Shown in pieces: positions 23,840 to 32,718 of a stretch of 64,000 nucleotides of DNA. Source of the DNA: an uncultured Eubacteriales bacterium (GTDB lineage: Bacteria > Bacillota > Clostridia > Oscillospirales > Acutalibacteraceae); NCBI GenBank assembly GCA_902491475.1, contig CABUHY010000005.1:46836-110835 (forward strand). Direction: 5' to 3'. The translations under genes and the position numbers were made by a program. The notes under the pieces were generated by a model that worked only from the letters and a program-made list of their open reading frames with translations, was not told the origin of the DNA and searched no databases. Numbering within the stretch: position 1 is the first letter of the stretch; the number at the start of each line of letters is the position of its first letter.

Positions 23840-25828
23840 TTAATTATCCGTCTTTTCGCCGTCGGTTTTTTCCGAGGTTTCCGCCGTTTCGGGAGCCTCT
23901 GTTTCAACAGCAGCGATTTCGGTTTTTTCGCTCTCAGACTCAGGTTTAGCCTCTTCCTCGTCAGAGAACAGGGGCTCAAGCTTTTCGCCGTTCATAAGGC
24001 GCTTAAACTCCTCGCCCGTAAGCTTTTCACGCTTAACAAGCTCAAGCGCTACGGCGTGGAGCTTGTCGATATGCTCTGTGAGTATATCCTCGGTCTGCTT
24101 ATAGGCGTTGAGAATAATCTTCTCAACCTCTTCGTCTATCTGCGAAGCGACAGCCTCGGAGTAGTTCCTCATATGGTTATAATCCTTGCCGAGGAACACT
24201 TCGTCGTTATTCTGACCGAATGCGATAGGTCCGAGCGTGTCGCTCATACCGTATCTCGTAACCATCTTCCTTGCCTGCTCGCTGGCTCTTTCAATATCGT
24301 TTGAAGCACCCGTGGAAATATCGTTGAAAATAATCTTTTCCGCAACCCGTCCGCCGAGAAGTCCGACAATATCGTCAAGCATTTTCGACTTCATAAGGTG
24401 CATTTCGTCGTGCTCGGGCTGATACATTGTAAAGCCGCCCGCCATACCTCTCGGTACGATTGAAATGTGGGTAACGGGGTCCTCGTGTTCAAGATAGAAC
24501 GAGGTAACCGCATGACCCGCCTCGTGATAAGCGGTAATTTTTTTGTCCTTTTCGGAAATCTTGTGAGACTTCTTTTCCGTGCCGACAACGACCTTCATTG
24601 TAGCCTCTTCGATTTCTTTCATTGTGATTGCCTTTAATTTTCTTCTTGCCGCAAGCAAAGCCGCTTCGTTAAGAAGATTTTCAAGGTCAGCGCCCGTAAA
24701 GCCTACGGTTGCGCCTGCAATATTGCGAAGATTCACATCGGGTCCGAGGGGCTTTTTCCTTGCGTGAACCTTGAGTATCTCTTCCCTGCCCTTTAAGTCG
24801 GGATAGTTTACGGTAACCTGTCTGTCAAATCTGCCGGGTCTTAAAAGAGCCGGGTCAAGAATGTCGGGACGGTTTGTAGCGGCAATTACGATAACGCCCT
24901 CGTTGGGTCCGAAGCCGTCCATTTCGACAAGCAGCTGGTTAAGGGTCTGCTCTCTCTCGTCGTGGCCGCCGCCCATACCTGCGCCTCTGTGTCTGCCGAC
25001 TGCGTCGATTTCATCGATAAAAATAATAGACGGAGCGTTTTTCTTCGCCTCCGCAAAAAGGTCTCTTACTCGGGAAGCACCGACGCCGACATACATTTCA
25101 ACGAAGTCGGAGCCCGAAATTGAGAAGAACGGAGCGCCCGCCTCGCCTGCAACCGCACGGGCAAGCAATGTTTTACCTGTACCGGGAGGGCCCACAAGGA
25201 GCACGCCCTTGGGTATTCTTGCGCCGAGAGCGCTGAAGTCCTTAGGAGCTTTCAAAAACTCCACAATCTCTTCAAGCTCTTCCTTTTCCTCGTCTGCACC
25301 CGCAACATCGGCAAAGGTTGTCGTGTTCTTTTCGTCGTTCTTTTTATAGCGTGCCTTGCCGAACGACATCGCCCTGTTGTTTTCGTTCTGGACGCTCTGG
25401 TTCATACGCTTGAACATAAAGAGCATTACGCCCGCAAGCAAAAGAATCATAACTGCGGTCGGCAAAAGGCTTACCCACCACGAATTTGACGAACCCGAAG
25501 CATAATCCATTTTAATCTGATTGTCGGGGTTTTCCTTATTGTATTCCACAACATCGTCGTGAATGTCATCGACAAAAAGGCTGACATTCGGCACGGTGTA
25601 TTTATAAGTCGTGTTGTCGTCCTTGAGCTTGTATTCAAGCGCACCGCTTGTAAGGTTGAGCTTGTATTCGGTTACCATATGGTTTTCAAACATATTGACG
25701 ACCTCATAGTACTCCGTTTTCTTTTTAGTTTGAGTGCCGCCAAGATAGTAAACGGAAATAAAGAGCACAAGCACCAACGGAATTACAACATAAGGGATTA
25801 TTGCTTTCCAATTGCTGTTTTTTTTCAA
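23840..25828 (-). CDS. ftsH: ATP-dependent zinc metalloprotease FtsH
   Basis: The 662-residue membrane protease has two N-terminal helices (about residues 10-28 and 113-136) flanking an extracytoplasmic domain, then an AAA+ module with Walker A LVGPPGTGKT, Walker B IIFIDEIDAVG and the second-region-of-homology RPDILDPALLRPGRFD, and a zinc protease with HEAGH. It degrades damaged or unassembled membrane proteins. The C-terminal 45 residues are an acidic Glu/Thr/Ala-rich tail. The start is TTG at 25828 with AGGAG upstream. It follows hpt, the order seen in many Firmicutes (tilS-hpt-ftsH). Confidence 0.98.
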   Translation of the reverse strand: MKKNSNWKAIIPYVVIPLVLVLFISVYYLGGTQTKKKTEYYEVVNMFENHMVTEYKLNLTSGALEYKLKDDNTTYKYTVPNVSLFVDDIHDDVVEYNKENPDNQIKMDYASGSSNSWWVSLLPTAVMILLLAGVMLFMFKRMNQSVQNENNRAMSFGKARYKKNDEKNTTTFADVAGADEEKEELEEIVEFLKAPKDFSALGARIPKGVLLVGPPGTGKTLLARAVAGEAGAPFFSISGSDFVEMYVGVGASRVRDLFAEAKKNAPSIIFIDEIDAVGRHRGAGMGGGHDEREQTLNQLLVEMDGFGPNEGVIVIAATNRPDILDPALLRPGRFDRQVTVNYPDLKGREEILKVHARKKPLGPDVNLRNIAGATVGFTGADLENLLNEAALLAARRKLKAITMKEIEEATMKVVVGTEKKSHKISEKDKKITAYHEAGHAVTSFYLEHEDPVTHISIVPRGMAGGFTMYQPEHDEMHLMKSKMLDDIVGLLGGRVAEKIIFNDISTGASNDIERASEQARKMVTRYGMSDTLGPIAFGQNNDEVFLGKDYNHMRNYSEAVASQIDEEVEKIILNAYKQTEDILTEHIDKLHAVALELVKREKLTGEEFKRLMNGEKLEPLFSDEEEAKPESESEKTEIAAVETEAPETAETSEKTDGEKTDN

Positions 25829-25843
25829 TTAACTTTCTCTCCT

Positions 25844-26407
25844 TTAATCATTCTCGTAAACACAGGGTTTGAGAATGCCTACATAAGGCAAATTTCTGTA
25901 TTTTTCCGCATAGTCAAGTCCGTAACCGACAACAAATGCGTCGGGAATCGTAGCTCCCGAATAATCGGCTTTAAGGTCAACCGCTCTTCTGTCCGGCTTG
26001 TCGAGAAGAGTGCATATCTTAATGCTCGACGGATTTCTTCTTGAAAGAATATCTATAAGGTAATGAAGCGTTTTGCCGCTGTCGAGAATATCCTCGACAA
26101 TAAGCAAATCGGAGCCCTCGATAACATTGGTATCAAGGTCCTTTATGATTTTTACAACGCCCGAAGAAGAGGTGGAATTGCCGTAGCTCGATACCGCCAT
26201 AAAGTCGATACAGCACGGGATTTTAATCTCCCTCATAAGGTCGCCCATAAAAACAACCGAGCCCTTGAGAACGCTTACCAAAAGAAGCTTTTTGCCCTTG
26301 TAATCCTCGGATATGCGCTCGCCGAGACCCTTGACGATTTCTTTAAGCTGCTCCTGTGAGAGAAGCACCTGTTCAATATCATTCTCCATAATGTTTTTGC
26401 TATCCAT
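25844..26407 (-). CDS. hpt: Hypoxanthine phosphoribosyltransferase
   Basis: This 187-residue enzyme salvages hypoxanthine and guanine with PRPP. The PRPP motif IVEDILDSGKTLHYLI, the flexible-loop region DFMAVSSYGNSTSSSG and the base-binding stretch DAFVVGYGLDYAEKYRNLP are intact. The ATG at 26407 comes two bases after the tilS stop and follows GGAGCAGGGGT; the longer frame from 26503 lies inside tilS and is not used. The tilS-hpt-ftsH order is conserved in Firmicutes. Confidence 0.96.
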   Translation of the reverse strand: MDSKNIMENDIEQVLLSQEQLKEIVKGLGERISEDYKGKKLLLVSVLKGSVVFMGDLMREIKIPCCIDFMAVSSYGNSTSSSGVVKIIKDLDTNVIEGSDLLIVEDILDSGKTLHYLIDILSRRNPSSIKICTLLDKPDRRAVDLKADYSGATIPDAFVVGYGLDYAEKYRNLPYVGILKPCVYEND

Positions 26408-26409
26408 TT

Positions 26410-27753
26410 TTACCCCTGCTCCTGACTTATGTTTAATTTGAGTGCTTTTTTCGTTGCCGTGCTTACACGGTATTTTTTGTTCGTTCCGTAACCCCGAAGC
26501 CACACGACCTCGCCGCCGTTTTCAAGGATTATAACCCTGTTCCTGTCCTCGGGAGGAATTTTGTCCTCATTGAAAAGCTTTTTGACGGTCTTTGTGACAT
26601 TCCTTTTTGAAAGAGTGAATTTGTCGCCGTTTTTTCTGCTTCTGAGTATCGGTGCATTGGATATTTTATCACAATCGATAAGATTATCCAATATATCTTT
26701 ATTAAGATTTTGTAAATCTTTTGTGTCGAAACATTCCGCACTGGCCTTGCAAAACGGCAAATTCACAACCGTGCCGTCAAGCGGCAGCTCCGCCGAAAAC
26801 GGTTCTGCCGTCTCGGGCTTTTTGAAAATTTTTCCGTCCCTGCTGACAAGCCGTACGGACGAAACGCTCACAAGGCTTTTTCCGCTTCCGACAAATCGGA
26901 TAAAACCGTCAATATGCTTTGCCTCAACCTCGCCGTGCGATACCTCTTTTAAGTACCTTGCCGCAACACGCTTTTGAAGAAATGCGTCCAAAGCCGAAAA
27001 CTCCTTTTCGAGCAAGACCCCGTCCTTTACGCAAAGCGAATATTTTTCCGAGGTTATGCCGTCCGCAAAGGCTTCCTGCTCCCTCATTCTCGAAATAAAG
27101 CCCGAAAGCGCACCGACGGCGTTTTCGTTTATTTCACAGAGTAACGGTAAAACTCTGTTTCTTATTTTATTGCGTGAATACTCACATTCGAGATTTGTGC
27201 TGTCCGTAACATAGGAAAGTCCGTTTTGAGCACAGTAGCGTTCAATGTCCTTCCTGTCGGTTTCGATAAGCGGTCTTATTATATTGTCCCTGACAGGGGG
27301 AATACCGCACGCCCCCTTTGAGCCCGTTCCCCTTACAAGGTTGAGCAAAAGCGTTTCTGCATTGTCGTTTAAGTTGTGCGCCGTGGCGATTTTACCGTTT
27401 TTCCCTGCGAGAGAACGGAAAAATTCATACCGTACCTGCCGTCCGCACTCCTCCTCGCCCAAACCCCTCTGCTTTGAAAGAGCAGGAATATCGGCATGGA
27501 GAATTTCAAGCGGAACGCCGAGCTTTTCGCACAGCGCCTTGCAGCTTTGCTCGTCTCTTTGAGCCTCCGCACCCCTGATGCCGTGGTTGATGTGTGCGGC
27601 GACAAGCAAAAAGCCGTATTCGTCTTTAAGAGAATTGAGCACGCTCAAAAGACAGACCGAATCCGCTCCGCCCGAGAGCCCGACAACAACCCTGTCACAG
27701 TTTTCAAGCATACCGTATTTTTTGATTACGGAAAGCACACTGTCCTTATTCAT
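26410..27753 (-). CDS. tilS: tRNA(Ile)-lysidine synthase TilS
   Basis: The 447-residue enzyme attaches lysine to C34 of the CAU-anticodon isoleucine tRNA. The N-terminal PP-loop VVGLSGGADSVCLLSVL lies near residue 25, followed by AHINHGIRGAEAQRDE and TAHNLNDNAETLLLNLVRG. A C-terminal substrate-binding domain follows, with LRSRKNGDKFTL and KKLFNEDKIPPEDR. The ATG at 27753 overlaps the last eight bases of dnaB, so translation is probably coupled. The frame extends far upstream inside dnaB, but that part has no family match. Confidence 0.96.
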   Translation of the reverse strand: MNKDSVLSVIKKYGMLENCDRVVVGLSGGADSVCLLSVLNSLKDEYGFLLVAAHINHGIRGAEAQRDEQSCKALCEKLGVPLEILHADIPALSKQRGLGEEECGRQVRYEFFRSLAGKNGKIATAHNLNDNAETLLLNLVRGTGSKGACGIPPVRDNIIRPLIETDRKDIERYCAQNGLSYVTDSTNLECEYSRNKIRNRVLPLLCEINENAVGALSGFISRMREQEAFADGITSEKYSLCVKDGVLLEKEFSALDAFLQKRVAARYLKEVSHGEVEAKHIDGFIRFVGSGKSLVSVSSVRLVSRDGKIFKKPETAEPFSAELPLDGTVVNLPFCKASAECFDTKDLQNLNKDILDNLIDCDKISNAPILRSRKNGDKFTLSKRNVTKTVKKLFNEDKIPPEDRNRVIILENGGEVVWLRGYGTNKKYRVSTATKKALKLNISQEQG

Positions 27754-29122
27754 TCCTTGCAGTCTCCAAAGATGAGAATAATGTAAATTCCTTGGTCCAG
27801 TTGAGGTCAACATCGCCCGTTGAACCGTGTCTGTTTTTAACGACAAGCACCTGAGCCTTGTTGTCCATTGCGGCATTGAGCTCCGCCGCCTTATCGTCGT
27901 CCTTACCGTCGCTCTCGTAGTAGCCCTCACGGTAAAGCATAAGAATAATATCGGCGTCCTGCTCTATTGAGCCCGATTCACGCAAGTCCGACATCTGCGG
28001 ACGGTGCGCTTTACCTCTTGCGTCGGTCGAACGGTTCAGCTGTGAACAGGTTACGACGGGGATGTGCAAATCCTTTGCCATAAGCTTTAAGTTTCTTGTA
28101 ATTTCCGAAACCTCCTGAACACGGCTGTCGGTCTTTTTTGTGCCCGACATAAGCTGTAAGTAGTCTATAATCACGCAGTCGACATTTTTCATTCGTCTGA
28201 CTCTTGATTTCATCTCGTTTACGGTAATTGTCGAGGTATCGTCAAAATACAGCTCGGCGTCGTTGAGTGCGTAAGCCGCTTCGCCTATTCTGTTCCATTC
28301 CTCGGGAGAAATTTCGCCCGTTCTGAACTTGCTTGACTCAACTCTTGCCTCGGTGGCGAGTATCCTCTGCGCAAGCTGTTCCTTTGACATCTCCAAAGAG
28401 AAGAAAACAACCTTTTTTCTGCCCGTAACAGCCATATTTCTTGCGACATTCAGTGCAAAGCTCGTTTTACCCATTGCGGGGCGGGCACCGATAAGAATAA
28501 GGTCGGATTTGTTAAAGCCCGTGGTGTATTTATCGAGCATACCGAAGCCCGTTGAAATACCGAGGTACTTTTCCCTGTCGGGTGAGGTCTTTTTACGCAA
28601 GTCCTCATATACCTCGTTATAGATAATATCGCTTATCTTTGTGGGTCCGACAGTGGTTCTGCCCTGCCTTATGTCGTAAATCTTCTGCTCGGCGGAGTTA
28701 AGTATCTGATCCGCCGAAGCCTCTGCCGCCGCAGCGTCGTTTGCGATTTCCTTTGCGGTGTTGAGGAGCGTGCGAAGAACATATTTTTCCTTTACGATTT
28801 TGGCGTAAGCCACAACATTTGCTGTTGACGGCACTATCTGCGCCAGCTGTGCAAGATAATTCTTGCCGCCTGCGTCGTCGTAAATGCCCTTGTTTTTAAG
28901 CTCCTCGAGGACAAGCAAAGCGTCAAACTTCTGTCCGATTGCGTCGAGATTTACGATAATCGAGAAAATCTCACGGTGCTGCGGGATATAGAAGTGCTCC
29001 GCCTTTGTAATGTCCGCAATGCTCAAAAGGCAGTCGGGGTCCATAAGAAGACTGCCGAGAACCGCCTGCTCCGCTTCAAGGCTGTACGGCTCGTTGTTCT
29101 GGTCAAATAAAACGTTATCCAT
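27746..29122 (-). CDS. dnaB: Replicative DNA helicase DnaB
   Basis: The protein of about 458 residues is the replicative helicase. The N-terminal collar domain begins PYSLEAEQAVLGSLLMDPD; the RecA-like motor has Walker A IGARPAMGKTSFALN, Walker B VIIDYLQLMSG and the Arg finger region SDLRESGSIEQDADIILML. I chose the ATG at 29122; an ATG at 29125 and a GTG at 29131 are also in frame. It follows rplI by 18 bases. The gdpP-rplI-dnaB order is the usual one in Firmicutes. Confidence 0.97.
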   Translation of the reverse strand: MDNVLFDQNNEPYSLEAEQAVLGSLLMDPDCLLSIADITKAEHFYIPQHREIFSIIVNLDAIGQKFDALLVLEELKNKGIYDDAGGKNYLAQLAQIVPSTANVVAYAKIVKEKYVLRTLLNTAKEIANDAAAAEASADQILNSAEQKIYDIRQGRTTVGPTKISDIIYNEVYEDLRKKTSPDREKYLGISTGFGMLDKYTTGFNKSDLILIGARPAMGKTSFALNVARNMAVTGRKKVVFFSLEMSKEQLAQRILATEARVESSKFRTGEISPEEWNRIGEAAYALNDAELYFDDTSTITVNEMKSRVRRMKNVDCVIIDYLQLMSGTKKTDSRVQEVSEITRNLKLMAKDLHIPVVTCSQLNRSTDARGKAHRPQMSDLRESGSIEQDADIILMLYREGYYESDGKDDDKAAELNAAMDNKAQVLVVKNRHGSTGDVDLNWTKEFTLFSSLETARNE

Positions 29123-29140
29123 CATTTCCACCCGTAAAAA

Positions 29141-29581
29141 TTATTCGCCGACTTCGACGGAAATTTCCGCGCTTATGTTCTGATAGAGCTTGACCTCTGC
29201 CGAGTATGTTCCGAAGTTCTTGATGTCAGCCATTGAAATTTTTCTCTTGTCGACATCGACTCCGAGCTGGTTTTTAATCTCCGTCGCAACATCCTTTGAG
29301 GTTATCGAGCCGAAGAGCTTGCCGTTCTGACCCGCTTTCGCCTTGAGCTTTACGGTCTTTGAATCAAGCTTGTTTTTCGCCTCGTTTGCGTTTGCTATTT
29401 CAACCTCAAGCTTGTGCTGCTTTGAAGCCTCGCTGTTCTTGTATTCGGTCATAGCCTGAGCGTTTGCCTCTACCGCAAGATTTTTCGGAAAAAGGTAGTT
29501 TCTCGCATAGCCGTCCGAAGCCTTAACCTTTTCGCCCTTTTTGCCGAGACCCTTAACATCCGCTTTCAAAATAACTTCCAT
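29141..29581 (-). CDS. rplI: 50S ribosomal protein L9
   Basis: The 146-residue protein is complete L9, with the N-terminal domain MEVILKADVKGLGKKGEKV and RNYLFPKNLAVEA, the long connecting helix, and the C-terminal domain beginning GKLFGSITSKDVA. The family start is the ATG at 29581. A second in-frame ATG at 29593 lies inside the structured repeat that abuts this gene and would add MVIS. This overlap between repeat and start is discussed as a finding. Confidence 0.97.
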   Translation of the reverse strand: MEVILKADVKGLGKKGEKVKASDGYARNYLFPKNLAVEANAQAMTEYKNSEASKQHKLEVEIANANEAKNKLDSKTVKLKAKAGQNGKLFGSITSKDVATEIKNQLGVDVDKRKISMADIKNFGTYSAEVKLYQNISAEISVEVGE

Positions 29582-29583
29582 AG

Positions 29584-29743
29584 AAATCACCATAGCCTTT
29601 CAGGCAACAAATAGTTTATTAAAAATCACCTAATTTAGCCTGCGTTGCCTGAACAGGCGTGGATGGTGATTTCTGCCGGCTCAAATTTTGCCAAAGGCAA
29701 ATTTTGAGGGCAATAGTTAAATAGTGTGATTTTTCACACTATT
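29584..29743 (-). repeat. Structured ~160-bp element, copy A (upstream of rplI)
   Basis: Read on the minus strand the element starts with the hairpin AATAGTGTG/CACACTATT, then a hairpin with arms CTCAAA.TTTGCC/GGCAAA.TTTGAG inside TGCC/GGCA, then a large palindromic part: GAAATCACCAT and GCCTG-TTCAGGCAAC pair with GTTGCCTGAAAGGC and ATGGTGATTTC. The last part contains AAAGGCTATGGTGATT and abuts the rplI start. Copies B and C lie at 63686-64000. Differences between copies are mostly in loops. Confidence 0.85.
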
Positions 29744-29751
29744 ACCTCCGT

Positions 29752-30762
29752 TTATTTATTGTTTGCGAAATATTCGTCCAATTTCTTTTCAAGTTCGAGC
29801 CTTACTTCGTCAATGTCCGCGTCCTCAAGCTGACATGCCGCCATTGTCATATGGCCGCCGCCCGAAAACGACTCCATTATCATTCTGACATTTACCTTGC
29901 CCTTTGAGCGTGCCGATATGTTTACAATGTTATCCGTTTTGAACAGCACAAAGGAGGCTTCGACATCATTTACCGTAAGCAGTTCGTCCGCCGCCTGCGA
30001 GCATATGATTCTTATGTTGTCGCTTTTGACATTTGCCACCGAAATGGCGCAGTTTGAATATTCATACGCCGCAAGGACTATCTTGCCCTTTAATTTTTTG
30101 TTTTTAAGTGAGTTGTTGAAGAAATGCTTGACCGCCGCAATGTCCGCACCAGAGGAACGGAGATACGCCGCACATTCAAATGTCACGGGAGTGGTTCTGA
30201 GCATAAAGTCCCTTGTGTCGAGCATTATGCCCGAGAGCAGGGCGTTTGCGTAAACTGGAGTGAGATTTACCTTTTCGTTGCAGTAGATAAGCTGCGTTAC
30301 CATCTCACTCGCCGAGGAAGCGCCCGAATCCTGATAAAACACATGTGCGTCCTCAACGCAGTCGCCCGATTTCTCGTGGTGGTCGATTACAATTACATCC
30401 CTTACGCTCTCGTATATCTCACGGCTTTCAAAGAACGCCGCTCTGTGGGTATCGACAACGATAAGCAAAGTGTTTGAATTTACAAGCTTCTTACCCTCGT
30501 CAACGCTGATAAGCTCGCTTCCCAAATCATTCTTTTTAAGATGATTTATAAGAAGTGTGGCAAGGCTTGTCTTGACCGAAATTACGATTTTTGCGCTTTT
30601 TCCGAGATCTTTGCAAAACTTCAGCATTCCCGTAGCCGCTCCGAGAGAGTCGCTGTCCGAATACTTGTGCCCCATTATGAGCACATTTGACGAATGAAGT
30701 ATTGCCTTCTCGACCGCCGCACTTATAGGCTGCGCCCGTTCGACATCGAAATTCAAGCTCAC
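29752..30762 (-). CDS. gdpP: DHH-DHHA1 phosphodiesterase, short GdpP-like (c-di-AMP)
   Basis: The 336-residue protein matches only the C-terminal catalytic half of GdpP, the c-di-AMP phosphodiesterase. Metal-site motifs are all there: MGHKYSDSDSLGAA near residue 30, VVDTH, VIDHHEKSGD, SGIMLDTRDF, and the DHHA1 motif SFSGGGHMTMAA near the end. The two membrane helices, PAS and degenerate GGDEF domains of normal GdpP (about 650 residues) are missing. The gene starts cleanly, overlapping RNase J by four bases (ATGA), so this is not a fresh frameshift. Its position before rplI-dnaB is the classic gdpP position. It should be a soluble enzyme; an oligoribonuclease-like (NrnA) activity is an alternative. 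Confidence 0.75.
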   Translation of the reverse strand: MSLNFDVERAQPISAAVEKAILHSSNVLIMGHKYSDSDSLGAATGMLKFCKDLGKSAKIVISVKTSLATLLINHLKKNDLGSELISVDEGKKLVNSNTLLIVVDTHRAAFFESREIYESVRDVIVIDHHEKSGDCVEDAHVFYQDSGASSASEMVTQLIYCNEKVNLTPVYANALLSGIMLDTRDFMLRTTPVTFECAAYLRSSGADIAAVKHFFNNSLKNKKLKGKIVLAAYEYSNCAISVANVKSDNIRIICSQAADELLTVNDVEASFVLFKTDNIVNISARSKGKVNVRMIMESFSGGGHMTMAACQLEDADIDEVRLELEKKLDEYFANNK

Positions 30763-32633
30763 ACCTCCATAATAATAGGCAGAACCATAGGACTGCGCCT
30801 TGTGGTTGAATAAATATGCTTTGAAACCGCGTCACGGAGCTTGTTCTTGATTGTTCCGTGGTCGGTAATTCTGTCATACATGCAGTCGGCAAGGACATCC
30901 TCGCAAAGGCGCCTTGTTGCGTCTATGAGCTGTTCGGACTCCCTGACATATACAAAGCCCCTTGTTATGACCTCGGGTCCCGATATGACATCGCCCGTAG
31001 CGCTGTCGGTTGAGAGCGCAATGATAACTATGCCGTCCTCGGCAAGCTTTGTACGGTCTCTTAAAACCACGCTTCCGACATCTCCGACGCCCGTACCGTC
31101 GACAAACACCATACCCGAAGTGACCTCGCCCGCAATCTTAATTGAGTTTTCGGACACCTCAACGGTCTTTCCGTTGTCGGCGATTATTATATTCTGCGGA
31201 GCAATGCCCATTGAACTCGCCAGTGCGGCGTGCTTTCTCAAATGCTTCTGCTCGCCATGAACGGGGATAAAGTATTTAGGCTTTGTGAGGCTCATCATAA
31301 TTTTGAGCTCTTCCTGGCAGGCGTGTCCCGAAACATGAACCTCGTACATTCTCTCGTAAACGACCTCCGCACCCTGCTTGAGAAGCTCGTCGACAACCTT
31401 GCCGACCATCTTTTCATTGCCGGGGATAGGCGTTGCCGAGATGATTACATAGTCGTTCGGTCCTATATCGACCTTTCTGTGCTCGGAAAAGGCCATTCTG
31501 TAAAGAGCGGACATAGGCTCGCCCTGGCTTCCCGTTGTAACGACTACCATTTTATCCGACGGATACCTGTTTATCTGATCAATGCCGACCAACAGACCTT
31601 CGGGGATTTTTATATATCCGAGTTCTGCGGCGATGGTAACGACATTTTCAAGGCTTCTGCCCGAGAGCGCAACCTTTCTGCCGAGCCTTTCCGCAGCGTC
31701 GATAATCTGCTGAACCCTGTGGATGTTTGAAGCGAAGGTGGCTACGATAAGCCGTCTGCCGTTTGCCTTTGCAAAGAGTGTCGCAAAGGTGTCGCCGACC
31801 TTTCTTTCCGATTCCGTAAAGCCCGGTTTTGCGGCGTTTGTAGAGTCGGACAAAAGGCACAACACGCCCTCGTTTCCGAGCTGTGCGAGCCTTGCCATAT
31901 CGATTACGCCGCCGTCAATGGGCGTTGTGTCTATTTTGAAGTCGCCCGTCTGAACCACTACGCCGGCAGGCGATTTTATAGCGAGTGCAACTGCGTCGGG
32001 GATTGAATGGTTGACATGAATAAGCTCGACCTCAAAGCAGCCGAGGCTTACCTTGTCGCCCGGATTTACGACATTGAGCTTTGCCTTGTCAAGCAGCTTG
32101 TGCTCCCTCAATTTTCCCTCGATAAGACCGATTGTAAGCCTTGTCGAATAGACGGGAATGTTCATTTCTTTAAGCAAAAACGCAAGGCCGCCGATATGGT
32201 CCTCGTGTCCGTGCGTGATGAAAATACCCTTTATCTTGTCTGCGTTCTGCACCGCATAGGAAAAATCGGGTATTACAAGGTCGACGCCGAGCATATCGGG
32301 GTCGGGGAAAGCAAGTCCGCAATCGACAAGTATCATATCGCCCTGACACTCGTAAAGAGTCATATTCTTGCCGACCTCGTTAAGTCCGCCGAGGAAAGTA
32401 ATGTTTATCGGAACATCGTTCTTCTTGGTCTTTTTTCTTCCTCTCTGATTTTGAGCGGGCTTTCTCTGATAGTTCTTTGACTTGCCTTGCTGTTTTTGCG
32501 CGGTTTTCTTTTTGCCGTCCGTATTTTTCGGATAGCCCTTTTTGCCCTGGGATGCAGGCGCTTCGGCGCTTTTGCGCTTTGTTTTGCCCTGCGGAGCCTT
32601 AGGCTTATTTTCTGATTTTTTTATGTTTGCCAT
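30759..32633 (-). CDS. rnj: Ribonuclease J
   Basis: The 624-residue metallo-beta-lactamase-fold nuclease carries FITHGHEDHIGGL near residue 135, QTGDFKIDTTPIDGG, SDSTNAAKPGFTESE, the beta-CASP block VATFASNIHRVQQII, and VSGHACQEEL. It processes and degrades mRNA and matures 16S rRNA as both endo- and 5' exonuclease. Unlike typical RNase J (about 555 residues) it begins with about 70 residues that are very rich in Lys, Gln and Pro and probably disordered. The ATG has AGGAG seven bases upstream. It overlaps the gdpP-like gene by four bases. Confidence 0.95.
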   Translation of the reverse strand: MANIKKSENKPKAPQGKTKRKSAEAPASQGKKGYPKNTDGKKKTAQKQQGKSKNYQRKPAQNQRGRKKTKKNDVPINITFLGGLNEVGKNMTLYECQGDMILVDCGLAFPDPDMLGVDLVIPDFSYAVQNADKIKGIFITHGHEDHIGGLAFLLKEMNIPVYSTRLTIGLIEGKLREHKLLDKAKLNVVNPGDKVSLGCFEVELIHVNHSIPDAVALAIKSPAGVVVQTGDFKIDTTPIDGGVIDMARLAQLGNEGVLCLLSDSTNAAKPGFTESERKVGDTFATLFAKANGRRLIVATFASNIHRVQQIIDAAERLGRKVALSGRSLENVVTIAAELGYIKIPEGLLVGIDQINRYPSDKMVVVTTGSQGEPMSALYRMAFSEHRKVDIGPNDYVIISATPIPGNEKMVGKVVDELLKQGAEVVYERMYEVHVSGHACQEELKIMMSLTKPKYFIPVHGEQKHLRKHAALASSMGIAPQNIIIADNGKTVEVSENSIKIAGEVTSGMVFVDGTGVGDVGSVVLRDRTKLAEDGIVIIALSTDSATGDVISGPEVITRGFVYVRESEQLIDATRRLCEDVLADCMYDRITDHGTIKNKLRDAVSKHIYSTTRRSPMVLPIIMEV

Positions 32634-32718
32634 TTGTAAACTCCTGTTGCTTAATACAAATTAAATATATATTTACGATGTTTTTTAAGACATACTTATA
32701 GATTATAATATAATACTA

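Noticed and set aside
27754..27930. N-terminal extension of TilS
   Set aside because: The extra residues are dnaB sequence in another frame, rich in Arg and Thr, and lie before the proper PP-loop start at 27753.
29744..29751. Frameshift or deletion as cause of the short GdpP
   Set aside because: The gene overlaps RNase J by four bases and starts cleanly, so no upstream remnant of the missing domains exists at this locus.
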